Positions 32,877 to 41,539 of a stretch of DNA of 64,000 nt are shown in pieces. This DNA is from AV40 sp038230255 (GTDB taxonomy: Bacteria > Verrucomicrobiota > Verrucomicrobiia > Chthoniobacterales > UBA10450). A program made the translations under genes and the position numbers. Numbering within the stretch: position 1 is the stretch's first letter; each line of letters begins with the position of its first letter. A model generated the notes under the pieces. It was not told the DNA's origin. It worked only from the letters and a program-made list of their open reading frames with translations, and ran no database searches. Location of the stretch: assembly GCA_038230255.1 (NCBI GenBank), contig JBBRNP010000009.1, positions 1-64,000 on the forward strand, given 5' to 3'.

Positions 32877-33968
32877 ATGAAAGGCGCAGCCAGAATTTCC
32901 GATTTCGACGATATCGACGAGATCGAGCATGAAGCGCTCTTGACCGGCAGCCCGGAGCGAAGCTGGATTTGGTTCGGCCTGATCATATCGATCTGCCTGC
33001 ACATCCTCCTTTGTATTTATTTTTATCGGCAGCGGTTTCAGTCGGTCGAGATGGTTTTTAGCGATTTACAACAGCCAATGACGTTTAGGGTCAAGAACGT
33101 CGACATGACTCAGATTGATAAAGCGAGCGGCGATCAAATCAATCCGGCGTCGAAACCGAACCCCGACGACACGAAGGAGCAGCAGCCGGACGAAAAGAAA
33201 TCGTTCGACAAACTTTTGCAGGAGATCCAGGCCACGACCGCGATGCCGGACGACATGAGCAACGTTTTGCCGGACAAGCCGAAGGTCGAACAGGCAGACG
33301 TGGCTTCGGTGATGAACGAGATCGAACGGAGCACGGCGCAAACTCTTTCCACCAGCCCAAATGCGACGCACGAGCAATCGCTCTTGAACGACAGCTCGGT
33401 TTCGGGCCGGCCACAGCCCGCGCTCAGTGGAACCGAGTTGGCGACGAGCACGATCATTAAACGCCCGAACACTTTCACGAGCAAGCTTCCCGGCGACAGC
33501 GCCGGCCCGAACAAGAAAGGCGCGCCGGGATTCAGCGATATTGACCAATTGCTTCGGCAACAAGGTCCGCTCGGGTCGGGAACGAAACTTCGATTGCCGG
33601 AGGACCAACTTTTTACCTTCGACAGCGCTGACCTGCAACCGGGCGATATTTTGGGAAAACTTGTCGATCTTTTGAAACGGAATCCGAAAGCGACGTTTAC
33701 GATCGAAGGCTACACCGACTCGATCGGCACCCCGGAATACAACCTCGATCTGAGTCAGCGCCGCGCCAATAACATGAAGGTCTACCTGATTCAGGCACTG
33801 GGCATCGATCCATCGCACATCGATGCGCGTGGGCGAGGATCAACCAAGTTTATCGTTCCACCACGGCCGGTGGCTCCAAGCGCGTCTCAATCTGAATTCG
33901 ATATCGAGATCGAGCGTGAACGCGCGAACCGCCGCGTCGAAGTCACGATCAATACCAACGCGCAGTAG
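32877..33968 (+). CDS. Inner-membrane-anchored OmpA-domain protein
   Basis: 363 residues. An acidic N-terminus and one transmembrane helix (about 30-48) precede a long Asp/Lys/Ser-rich linker (to about 230). A C-terminal OmpA/MotB-like domain follows, with TIEGYTDSIGTPEYNLDLSQRRA, the signature that binds diaminopimelate in peptidoglycan. The membrane helix near the start makes it more like MotB or TolR-linked proteins than an outer-membrane OmpA. It probably tethers the inner membrane to the cell wall. It converges on the pseudopilin with an 8-bp gap. Confidence 0.85.
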   Translation: MKGAARISDFDDIDEIEHEALLTGSPERSWIWFGLIISICLHILLCIYFYRQRFQSVEMVFSDLQQPMTFRVKNVDMTQIDKASGDQINPASKPNPDDTKEQQPDEKKSFDKLLQEIQATTAMPDDMSNVLPDKPKVEQADVASVMNEIERSTAQTLSTSPNATHEQSLLNDSSVSGRPQPALSGTELATSTIIKRPNTFTSKLPGDSAGPNKKGAPGFSDIDQLLRQQGPLGSGTKLRLPEDQLFTFDSADLQPGDILGKLVDLLKRNPKATFTIEGYTDSIGTPEYNLDLSQRRANNMKVYLIQALGIDPSHIDARGRGSTKFIVPPRPVAPSASQSEFDIEIERERANRRVEVTINTNAQ

Positions 33969-33976
33969 CTCTCTCG

Positions 33977-34552
33977 CTACCAATTTTTGATCCATTGCGG
34001 CGTGATTGTGTCGGTACCGGTAGCAGGCGGATTAGACTTTAGTCCGCACGTGCTCCACAAATCGTAGGTTGGATTGTAGCCGGTGGCGGAGTTTTTTTGA
34101 TACGCAGTGGAGTAGCCATAGCTATTTCCAAATGGATCGCGAACGTATTGCACATTCTGAGCCTGATCACTGGGGCCGAGCATATTTGGTTTGAAAACGA
34201 AATAGGATTTGGCTCCGCTGGCTGCCGTGCGACTGCCGCTGGTCACCGGGCCGAAGAGCGAATCATAAAGAAAAAGACTTGCTGTCTGATAGGTCGATGG
34301 ATCTCCGGAAGTGCGCGCGTTGAGATTGTCAGTTGTGCTGTTCGTCGTGTCTCTCGGATAAATGCCGTTGTCGGCTTTGTAATTTTCGAGCGCGGCGGAG
34401 ATCGCGGCGATTTCGGCTTCGGCGCGGGAGCGGGCGCCTTTTTTCTGGACGTAACCGACCGTGCTCAGAATCAAACCGGCCAGGACGATGATGATCGAGA
34501 TGACAACGAGGAGCTCGATGATGGTGAACGAAGCTTTGCTCTTTTTTGTCAT
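33977..34552 (-). CDS. Type II secretion/type IV pilus pseudopilin (GspG-like)
   Basis: 191 residues from the ATG at 34552. A short basic leader (KKSKAS) precedes FTIIELLVVISIII, the class III prepilin signature with the conserved Glu at +5. The usual Gly before the cleavage site is Ser here. AALENYKADNGIYP matches the GspG helix end. The start codon is the ATG inside the end of a MITE-like element; the longer ORF to 34690 is only the translated element. It is the last gene of the minus-strand secretion block. Confidence 0.88.
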   Translation of the reverse strand: MTKKSKASFTIIELLVVISIIIVLAGLILSTVGYVQKKGARSRAEAEIAAISAALENYKADNGIYPRDTTNSTTDNLNARTSGDPSTYQTASLFLYDSLFGPVTSGSRTAASGAKSYFVFKPNMLGPSDQAQNVQYVRDPFGNSYGYSTAYQKNSATGYNPTYDLWSTCGLKSNPPATGTDTITPQWIKNW

Positions 34553-34671
34553 TCCGACCGCAGTGGAGGAATCTCTAACTATTTCTGTCGTGGCTAGCTT
34601 ATTCAGCACGGAAATATTTAGAGATGTCTCGGTCCGAGCCGGACTGACATTTTTCGCTCGACATGACAATT
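34547..34671 (+). repeat. MITE-like palindromic element, short copy 3
   Basis: It has the same ends and GGAATCTCTAACTATTTC arm as copies 1 and 2 but lacks the internal CTCGCTCCGC segment, leaving 125 bp. Its left end, read on the minus strand, provides the ATGACA with which the pseudopilin gene begins. Confidence 0.85.
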
Positions 34672-34686
34672 GAGCTGCAAAGCCGC

Positions 34687-35979
34687 TCATGTTTGCTGTT
34701 GCAAGCCCTGGATGATGCTGATGAGCGGCAGAAAGAGAGCGATCACGATCGTGCCGACGACGACCGCGAGAAACACAATCATGATCGGCTCGAGCGCAGC
34801 GGTCATGGCCGCGACCGAGTTGTCCACTTCGTCGTCGTAAACATCGGCGATTTTCAAAAGCATCTCAGGCAGTTGGCCGGTTTCTTCGCCCACGTCGATC
34901 ATGCTGACCACCATCGGCGGAAACGCAGCGCTCGCTTCAAGCGGTTGCACAATCGATTCGCCTTCCTTCACACTCTCGTGCACCTGGCCAATCGCGCGCG
35001 CGATCACCATGTTGCCGGCGGTCTCTCGGGTAATGTTGAGCGCTTGTAATATCGGAACGCCGCTGGTGACAAGCGTTCCAAGCGTGCGCGAAAATCTCGA
35101 GATCGCCGTTTTGCGAATGATGTCGCCAAAAAGCGGGAACCGAAGTTTGACCCGGTCGAATATCGCTTTCCCCTTCGCGGTGCGATTGGCAAATTTGTAA
35201 CCGGCGATGGCTGCGAAGATCATCGCGATGATGACGAGCCAGTGAGTTTGCACAAATCTGCTCACGGTAATGACAAACGTTGTGATCAGGGGCAGGGGCC
35301 GATCTCCGAGCATGTCGTGAAAGATCGCCTCGAATTTCGGCACGATGAAGACGAGCAAAAATCCCATGATCGCGATCGCCATTGTCATGACGATGAGCGG
35401 ATAGACCATCGCAGCGGCGACTTTGTTTCTAATTTTGGCCGCCTTTTCGTGAAACTCCGCGAGCCGGGTGAGAACGAGCTCGAGCACACCGCCGACTTCG
35501 CCGGCTTTCACCATGTTGATGAAAAGATCGTTAAAGATGAGCGGATACTGCGCGAGACTTTCTGAAAATGTGCTGCCGCCTTGCACCGACTCAGCGAGCT
35601 TGTTGATCGTGTTTTTCAAAACCGCGTCGCGTTCCTGTTTGGCGAGAACGTTGAGGCCGCGCAAAAGCGGCAGGCCCGAATCGATCAGGGTCGCGAGCTG
35701 ACGCGTGAAGATCATCAGGATCTTCGGCTTAACTTTTTTGCGCTGGAAAAGAACGATCCCTTTTCCTTTCTCGCGCGGTTGGGTGACGCGCGTTGCTTTG
35801 GCCGCGCGTTTGGCCGCTTTGCCCTCGCGCCCGCCGCCTTTTCCTTCTTCGTAAACGCTGGTTGGAAAAAATCCGGCCTGGCGCAGCTGACCGATGGCTT
35901 CGTTCGTCGAAGCTGCTTCGACCAGCCCAGTCGATTCCTGTCCGCGTGAATCGAGCGCTACGTAGGTGAAACGCGGCAT
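34687..35979 (-). CDS. Type II secretion/type IV pilus inner membrane protein GspF/PilC
   Basis: 430 residues: two homologous cytoplasmic helical halves (about 95-220 and 295-400) and three transmembrane segments (near 195-230, 245-265 and 395-425). The phrases FTRQLATLIDSGLPLLRGL and FSRTLGTLVTSGVPILQAL are the internal duplication. It is the platform protein through which the ATPase drives pilin polymerisation. The Lys/Arg-rich insertion near residue 50-80 is a local expansion. It sits between gspE and the pseudopilin. Confidence 0.94.
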   Translation of the reverse strand: MPRFTYVALDSRGQESTGLVEAASTNEAIGQLRQAGFFPTSVYEEGKGGGREGKAAKRAAKATRVTQPREKGKGIVLFQRKKVKPKILMIFTRQLATLIDSGLPLLRGLNVLAKQERDAVLKNTINKLAESVQGGSTFSESLAQYPLIFNDLFINMVKAGEVGGVLELVLTRLAEFHEKAAKIRNKVAAAMVYPLIVMTMAIAIMGFLLVFIVPKFEAIFHDMLGDRPLPLITTFVITVSRFVQTHWLVIIAMIFAAIAGYKFANRTAKGKAIFDRVKLRFPLFGDIIRKTAISRFSRTLGTLVTSGVPILQALNITRETAGNMVIARAIGQVHESVKEGESIVQPLEASAAFPPMVVSMIDVGEETGQLPEMLLKIADVYDDEVDNSVAAMTAALEPIMIVFLAVVVGTIVIALFLPLISIIQGLQQQT

Positions 35980-35988
35980 GGAAGAAAT

Positions 35989-36084
35989 TAACGATTTAAC
36001 GAATTAGTGATTGAATGATTGCAGCAAAATCTTCGGTAAGAGTCGATCTTCATTCGCTAAATCACTAAATCATCTGAATCGTTA
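35989..36084. repeat. AT-rich inverted word-repeat covering the gspE stop
   Basis: The left arm TAACGATT...AATTAGTGATT and the reverse complement of the right arm (AATCACTAAATC...AATCGTTA) match with small gaps, giving a 96-bp imperfect hairpin. The right end contains the TAA of the gspE gene on the minus strand, so the element supplies its stop codon. It is markedly more AT-rich than the flanks. Confidence 0.75.
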
Positions 36085-37767
36085 GGTGTATTTAAGGACC
36101 TCCTCGATCGTGGTATCGCCGGCGAAAATGCTGCGCACTCCATCCTGGCGCAGCGTCACCATTCCGAGCTCGACCGCTTTTTGTTTAAGAACGACGGTTG
36201 GGGCGCGCTCGTTGATCAACTCGCGGAGGGGGTCGGTGATCTTCATCAGCTCATAAATTCCTTTGCGGCCTTTGTAACCGGTGTCGTTGCAAGTCTCGCA
36301 ACCTTTGCCGTAGAAGAATTTCCGATCGCCGATGTCACGCTTTGATAACTGGAGTTGCGCGAGGAGCGATTCGTTTGGTTTGTAAGCGGCGCGGCAGTTT
36401 GAGCAAATGCTGCGGAGCAATCGCTGGCCGAGCACGGCTTCGAGGGTGGCTGAAATCAGAAATGGTTCCACGCCCATGTCGATCAAGCGCGTGATGGCGC
36501 CGGGTGCGTCGTTCGTATGCAAGGTGGTGAAAACCAAGTGGCCGGTGAGCGATGCTTGAATGGCAATTTGCGCGGTTTCGAGATCGCGCGTTTCCCCGAT
36601 CATGATCCGGTCGGGATCCTGCCGGAGAAACGCGCGCAAGACTCGGGCGAAAGTAAGGCCGATCCCTTCGTTGACCGGAACCTGGACGATTCCTTCCAAG
36701 TCGTACTCGACCGGCTCTTCCGCCGTGAGCAATTTGGAATCGATCGTATTGATCTTGCGCAAACAGGAGTAAAGCGTGGTCGTTTTTCCGGACCCGGTCG
36801 GGCCGGTGGCGATAAAAATTCCATTCGGTCGATTGATGATTTCGAGAATGTAATTGTGCACGTAGTCGGGCATCCCGAGCATCTCCAGATCGAGATTTAC
36901 GGTCGAGCGATCGAGCACGCGCAGAACGACGCTTTCGCCGAACTGGGTCGGCAAAGTCGAAACGCGAAGATCGACATGCCGGCCGGCGATATTTTTTTGA
37001 ATGCGACCGTCCTGCGGCAGGCGCCGCTCCGCGATGTTCATGTTCGCCATCACTTTGACGCGCGAGATGACCGGCAACGCCAGATGACGGGGCGGCGGCG
37101 ACATTTCGTAAAGGGCGCCGTCCACGCGATAGCGAATCTTAAATTCGTTTTCGAACGGCTCGAAATGAATATCGCTCGCGCGGTCCTGGATCGCTTGAAA
37201 CAGAATCAAGTCGACGAAGCGAATGATCGGTGTTGCGTTTGCTTCCGCTTCGACGGCGGCGGCGGTTTCGTCGCCGCGAATTTGCAACATGTCGCCGGCT
37301 TCGCCGAGTTGCTTGAGCACTTCCTCCATGCTCGTGGTGTCGGTGCCGTAATATTCTTTGATCCGATTGTCGATCTGGTCGGTCGGCGCGACCACAACAT
37401 CGACATCTTTACCGAGGGCAAAGCGGAGATCTTCCGCCGCGCGCGGGTCCAGCGGGTCGGCAAGCGCGACACGGAGGGTATTGCCGCTCAGACCGATCGG
37501 AAGTGCGCGGTGTAAGCGCGCCAATCCGCTCGGAATCAATTTCAAAATCGCAGAGGGTATTTCCTTTTCGCCAAGATCGACATATTCGGCGCCGAGCGCA
37601 TCGGCGATTGTGTTATAGAAACCGCTTTCATCGACAAAACCGCCATCTACCATCGCCTGGACGATGGATTTGCCGTTCAAGTTCGCCTCGTTCAAAACGT
37701 CCTCGGCTTGCGAGGGCTGCAGCACGCGCTGCTCGATGAAAAGCTCGGCGACTTGTTTCTCGTTCAT
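36082..37767 (-). CDS. Type II secretion/pilus assembly ATPase GspE/PilB (second copy)
   Basis: 561 residues. An N-terminal MshEN-type domain (1-150) is followed by the ATPase core: Walker A GPTGSGKT, Asp box TAEEPVEYDLEG, Walker B DRIMIGETRD, His box FTTLHTNDAP. A zinc site follows (CSNC...CETC). It starts within the stop of the upstream ATPase gene (TAATG), so the two are translationally coupled. It powers assembly of the pseudopilus or pilus. Two full-length ATPases side by side suggest extension and a second, distinct function, since the retraction ATPase PilT lacks the MshEN domain. Confidence 0.95.
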   Translation of the reverse strand: MNEKQVAELFIEQRVLQPSQAEDVLNEANLNGKSIVQAMVDGGFVDESGFYNTIADALGAEYVDLGEKEIPSAILKLIPSGLARLHRALPIGLSGNTLRVALADPLDPRAAEDLRFALGKDVDVVVAPTDQIDNRIKEYYGTDTTSMEEVLKQLGEAGDMLQIRGDETAAAVEAEANATPIIRFVDLILFQAIQDRASDIHFEPFENEFKIRYRVDGALYEMSPPPRHLALPVISRVKVMANMNIAERRLPQDGRIQKNIAGRHVDLRVSTLPTQFGESVVLRVLDRSTVNLDLEMLGMPDYVHNYILEIINRPNGIFIATGPTGSGKTTTLYSCLRKINTIDSKLLTAEEPVEYDLEGIVQVPVNEGIGLTFARVLRAFLRQDPDRIMIGETRDLETAQIAIQASLTGHLVFTTLHTNDAPGAITRLIDMGVEPFLISATLEAVLGQRLLRSICSNCRAAYKPNESLLAQLQLSKRDIGDRKFFYGKGCETCNDTGYKGRKGIYELMKITDPLRELINERAPTVVLKQKAVELGMVTLRQDGVRSIFAGDTTIEEVLKYT

Positions 37768-39470
37768 TAACTGGCGTCTCCGATTGTGATTGAAATCACT
37801 TCCTCGGCGGTAGTGAGACCGGCGAGGACTTTGCGGACGCCATCTTCGCGCAATGTGCGCATGCCGAGCTCACGCGCGCGCTGACGTAGCGACAAAGTTG
37901 CGCTTCGTTTGTTGATCATGTGACGGACTTCGTCGTCCAGGACAAAGATCTCAAAGATGCCCATGCGACCTTTGTAACCAGTGCCGCGACATTGCTCGCA
38001 ACCTTTACCGTGCATGACTTGCGCGTCGCCCAGTTGACCGGGTTCAATTCGAAGAGCGCGCATTTCGCTTTCGTTCAGTTCCGCGGGTTGGCGGCAATTC
38101 GAACAGATTCGCCGAACAAGGCGTTGCGCCATGATTGCGCGCAATGAGGAAGCGACCAGAAACGGCTGCACGCCGATGTCGACCAAGCGCGCGATGGCGG
38201 ATGGCGCGTCGTTCGTGTGAAGCGTGCTGAAGACAAGATGTCCGGTGAGTGAGGCATTCGTGGCAATGCTGGCGGTCTCGAGATCGCGAATCTCACCGAT
38301 CATAATCACGTTCGGGGCCTGGCGAAGGATCGAGCGTAACGCGGCCGGAAATGTCATTCCGATTTCGTGATTTACCTGGACCTGATTGATGCCGGTCATT
38401 TGATATTCGATCGGTTCCTCGACGGTGATGATCTTGCGGTCCGGCTTGTTAATGTAATTGAGGCAGGCGTAGAGCGTGCTTGTTTTTCCTGAGCCAGTCG
38501 GGCCGGTGACGAGAAGGATTCCATCCGGCAATTGAATCAAACGCTCGAATGTTTCCTGGTCGTCGCTAAGAAAGCCAAGCTCGGGCAACCCCAGCACCAG
38601 ACTCGATTTGTCGAGGACACGCATGACGACGCTCTCGCCATGATTGGTCGGGATGGTGGAAACGCGGAGGTCGATCGGTTTCCTTTTAATTTTGACCTGA
38701 ATGCGCCCGTCTTGTGGCAATCGTTTTTCGGCGATGCTCATCGAGCCGGTCATGATTTTGAGCCGGCTGACGATGGCCGATTGCAAACGTTTTGGCGGTG
38801 CCTGCATTTCCTGCAAGACGCCGTCGATCCGAAAGCGGACACGGAATTTCTTATCGAGCGGTTCGAGATGAATATCGCTCGCACCGGCGCGATGCGCCTC
38901 GATGATCAACATCGAGACCATGCGAATGATCGGCGCATCGGCTTCATCGACGTCACTGATGGCGGCTCCGTCGCCGAGCTCGAGGCCAAGATCGACATCT
39001 TCGCCAATCTTTTCTTTTAAGACATCGGCGGCTTCATCGGCTGTGCCGTAATATTTGATCAGCGCTTCGCGAATTTTTTCCGGACTGCTGCAAACCAGCT
39101 CGAGTTCGCGTTGAAGCAAAAATCCGAGGCTATCGATCGTGTCGATGTCGAGCGGATCGCTTACGGCGACGACGAGACCGGTCTCGCCAAATGCGACGGG
39201 AATGACTTTGAAACGCTGCGCGTCTTCGGCCCGGATTTGTTTGATGATGTCGGGCGGGATCACCATCGAGGACAAATCGATCCAGTCCATGTGCGCCTGG
39301 GCTGCGAGCGAGCGCGAGACGTCGGATTCGCTGACGATTCCGTCCTTAACCAAAAGATCGACGACGCTGTTCTGGCCATCCAGACGGGCGCGCGCGGCAT
39401 CGACTTGCTTCCGCGAAACAAGTCCGACGTCTTGTAATACTTTCAGGACGTAATCTTCGTTCTGTTGCAC
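37767..39470 (-). CDS. Type II secretion/pilus assembly ATPase GspE/PilB (first copy)
   Basis: 567 residues, GTG start at 39470. The architecture is the same as the downstream copy: MshEN domain, GPTGSGKT, TVEEPIEYQMTG, NVIMIGEIRD, FSTLHTNDAP and a CSNC...CEQC zinc motif. The two paralogues are clearly homologous but well diverged, so this is an old duplication. It heads the block gspE-gspE-gspF-pseudopilin; no secretin or prepilin peptidase is in view. Confidence 0.95.
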   Translation of the reverse strand: MQQNEDYVLKVLQDVGLVSRKQVDAARARLDGQNSVVDLLVKDGIVSESDVSRSLAAQAHMDWIDLSSMVIPPDIIKQIRAEDAQRFKVIPVAFGETGLVVAVSDPLDIDTIDSLGFLLQRELELVCSSPEKIREALIKYYGTADEAADVLKEKIGEDVDLGLELGDGAAISDVDEADAPIIRMVSMLIIEAHRAGASDIHLEPLDKKFRVRFRIDGVLQEMQAPPKRLQSAIVSRLKIMTGSMSIAEKRLPQDGRIQVKIKRKPIDLRVSTIPTNHGESVVMRVLDKSSLVLGLPELGFLSDDQETFERLIQLPDGILLVTGPTGSGKTSTLYACLNYINKPDRKIITVEEPIEYQMTGINQVQVNHEIGMTFPAALRSILRQAPNVIMIGEIRDLETASIATNASLTGHLVFSTLHTNDAPSAIARLVDIGVQPFLVASSLRAIMAQRLVRRICSNCRQPAELNESEMRALRIEPGQLGDAQVMHGKGCEQCRGTGYKGRMGIFEIFVLDDEVRHMINKRSATLSLRQRARELGMRTLREDGVRKVLAGLTTAEEVISITIGDAS

Positions 39471-39540
39471 CTGGCTTAGAGACTCGACTGGCTAGTTTAT
39501 CGAAAATCCCGCGCCGCGTGAACCGCGATTTATCTGGCGG

Positions 39541-41397
39541 TCACTCCACGGTCACGCTCTTGGCGAGATTGCGCGGTTTATCGACGTCGCGGCCAAGCTC
39601 AACGGCAAGGTGATAGGCCAGGAGCTGCAATGGGATCACGGTCAGAACGGGGCTGAGACAATCGATCACGCTCGGAATCTCGATGATGTCCGCGGCGAGG
39701 TCCTTCAATTGTTTGGCGCCGTTCCCGGAAGTGATGGCGATGATCGGTCCTTTGCGCGCTTTGACCTGCTCGATGTTGTTCATGTTCTTTGAGAGTACGG
39801 CGTCGTCCGGCGCGATGAAAATGGAGGGCAGGTCCGGCCGAACCAGCGCGATGATTCCGTGTTTAAGCTCCGCGCTGGGATGGCCTTCGGCGAAAAGATA
39901 GGTGATCTCCTTCATCTTGAGCGCGGCTTCGACCGCAATCGGGTAATTGAATTGCCGCCCGAAGAAGAGCATTCCGCTAACATCGACGTATTTCTTCGCG
40001 ATCGACTTAATCTGGTCGCTTAGCTTTAAGACTTCCTCGATCTGTCCCGGCAACGCTTCGAGCGCGTCGATGATCCGTTTACCCTCGGCAGTAGAGAGCT
40101 GACGCATTCGACCTAGAAGCAAGCCGATCAGAGTCAAAATCACGATTTGAGAAGTAAACGACTTGGTCGCGGCCACACCGATTTCCGGACCAGCGTGCAT
40201 GTAAACTCCGCCGTCGCTCTCGCGCGCGATCGTGCTCGCGACGTTGTTACAAATTCCAAGCGTCCGATAACCCTTGCGCCGGCTTTCGCGCAACGCGCCA
40301 AGTGTGTCCGCGGTCTCGCCGCTCTGGCTGATCGCAAAGACGAGGGTGTGGTCGGTCATGGGCGTGTTGCGATGGCGAAACTCGCTCGCGAATTCCACTT
40401 CGGTTGGAATGCTGGCCAGATATTCGATCAAATATTCGCCGACCATGCCCGCGTGGAGTGCGGTGCCGCAACCCATCAGGACGATTCGCGCGACGTCGCG
40501 CAATTCCGCCGGATTCATATTCAGGCCGCCGAGCTTGGCGGTGCATTCTTCAAAGGTAAGGCGGCCGCGCATGGCGTCGCGCACCGAGTCAGCCTGCTCG
40601 CAGATTTCCTTGAGCATGTAATGCGGGTAATCGCCCTTCTTGATGTCTTCGGCGCTGAACTCGACTTTGCTGACTTCGTGCTGACCGGTTTCTCCATCGA
40701 CCGAGCTGATGTCAAAATTCTCGCCGTCGAACGCGACCAGATCGAAGTCATTCAGGTAAACGACGTCGCGGGTATGAGCGACAATCGCGCTCACGTCGCT
40801 TGCTAGGAAGTTTTCGTCCTTGCCGATGCCGAAGACCAGCGGGCTGCCGCGCCGCGCGCCCACAACGAAGTCGGCAATGTCGCTATGAACAAGAGCGATG
40901 CCATATGTCCCGATGACCTGCTTGAGCGCCGCCCTGGTGGCGTTGACCAGGCGCGCCTTGGAATCCTTTCCTCCGAGCTGGTGATAAATACTCCCGATCA
41001 GGTGCGCAAGAACCTCGGTGTCGGTGTCGGAGCGAAAATTTGTGTCGCCATTTTGGATGAGCTGTTCTTTGAGCGCCTGATAATTTTCGATCACGCCGTT
41101 GTGGACGAGAGCGATCTTGCCGGTGGCGTCGAAATGCGGATGGGCATTCTCGTCGTTGACCTTTCCGTGCGTCGCCCAGCGAGTGTGGCTGATTCCGTAG
41201 GATCCGGCGGCCGGTTTTTGCGAAACGAGTTTGGCCAGCGAGGCAATACGACCGGCGCATTTGCGCGTCTCCACGTGATCGCCATCGACGATGGCGACGC
41301 CGGCCGAATCGTAGCCCCGGTATTCGAGGCGACGAAGCCCATCGAGCAAAATGGGCGCAGCCTGCGAGCGCCCGACGTAACCGATGATTCCGCACAT
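39541..41397 (-). CDS. glmS: Glucosamine-fructose-6-phosphate aminotransferase (isomerizing)
   Basis: 618 residues from the ATG at 41397, the only start that places the catalytic Cys second (MCGIIGYVG). The longer frame to 41568 is not credible. The N-terminal glutaminase domain is followed by two SIS domains (SQSGETADT; GRQFNYPIA) and the DKPRNLAKSVTVE C-terminus. It makes glucosamine 6-phosphate for peptidoglycan and lipopolysaccharide. It diverges from glgC; I see no glmS ribozyme in the 140-bp gap. Confidence 0.97.
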   Translation of the reverse strand: MCGIIGYVGRSQAAPILLDGLRRLEYRGYDSAGVAIVDGDHVETRKCAGRIASLAKLVSQKPAAGSYGISHTRWATHGKVNDENAHPHFDATGKIALVHNGVIENYQALKEQLIQNGDTNFRSDTDTEVLAHLIGSIYHQLGGKDSKARLVNATRAALKQVIGTYGIALVHSDIADFVVGARRGSPLVFGIGKDENFLASDVSAIVAHTRDVVYLNDFDLVAFDGENFDISSVDGETGQHEVSKVEFSAEDIKKGDYPHYMLKEICEQADSVRDAMRGRLTFEECTAKLGGLNMNPAELRDVARIVLMGCGTALHAGMVGEYLIEYLASIPTEVEFASEFRHRNTPMTDHTLVFAISQSGETADTLGALRESRRKGYRTLGICNNVASTIARESDGGVYMHAGPEIGVAATKSFTSQIVILTLIGLLLGRMRQLSTAEGKRIIDALEALPGQIEEVLKLSDQIKSIAKKYVDVSGMLFFGRQFNYPIAVEAALKMKEITYLFAEGHPSAELKHGIIALVRPDLPSIFIAPDDAVLSKNMNNIEQVKARKGPIIAITSGNGAKQLKDLAADIIEIPSVIDCLSPVLTVIPLQLLAYHLAVELGRDVDKPRNLAKSVTVE

Positions 41398-41539
41398 ATT
41401 AGGAAGTAGAGGTTGCCACTGGCGACAGGCCCATGCAACCGGAGGTAGACCGAGCAAAAAGGTTGCCGCGACCCGCAAGCACTGAGTTATTGAAGGTGTG
41501 CGGACCCAAAATACAGCTGCTCGGAATTCAGTTTCGGCG

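Noticed and set aside
34553..34690. N-terminal extension of the pseudopilin
   Set aside because: It is the translated MITE-like element, and a prepilin leader must be short and adjoin the hydrophobic helix.
41398..41539. glmS ribozyme
   Set aside because: The gap is short and shows no ribozyme-like conserved core or cleavage-site context.
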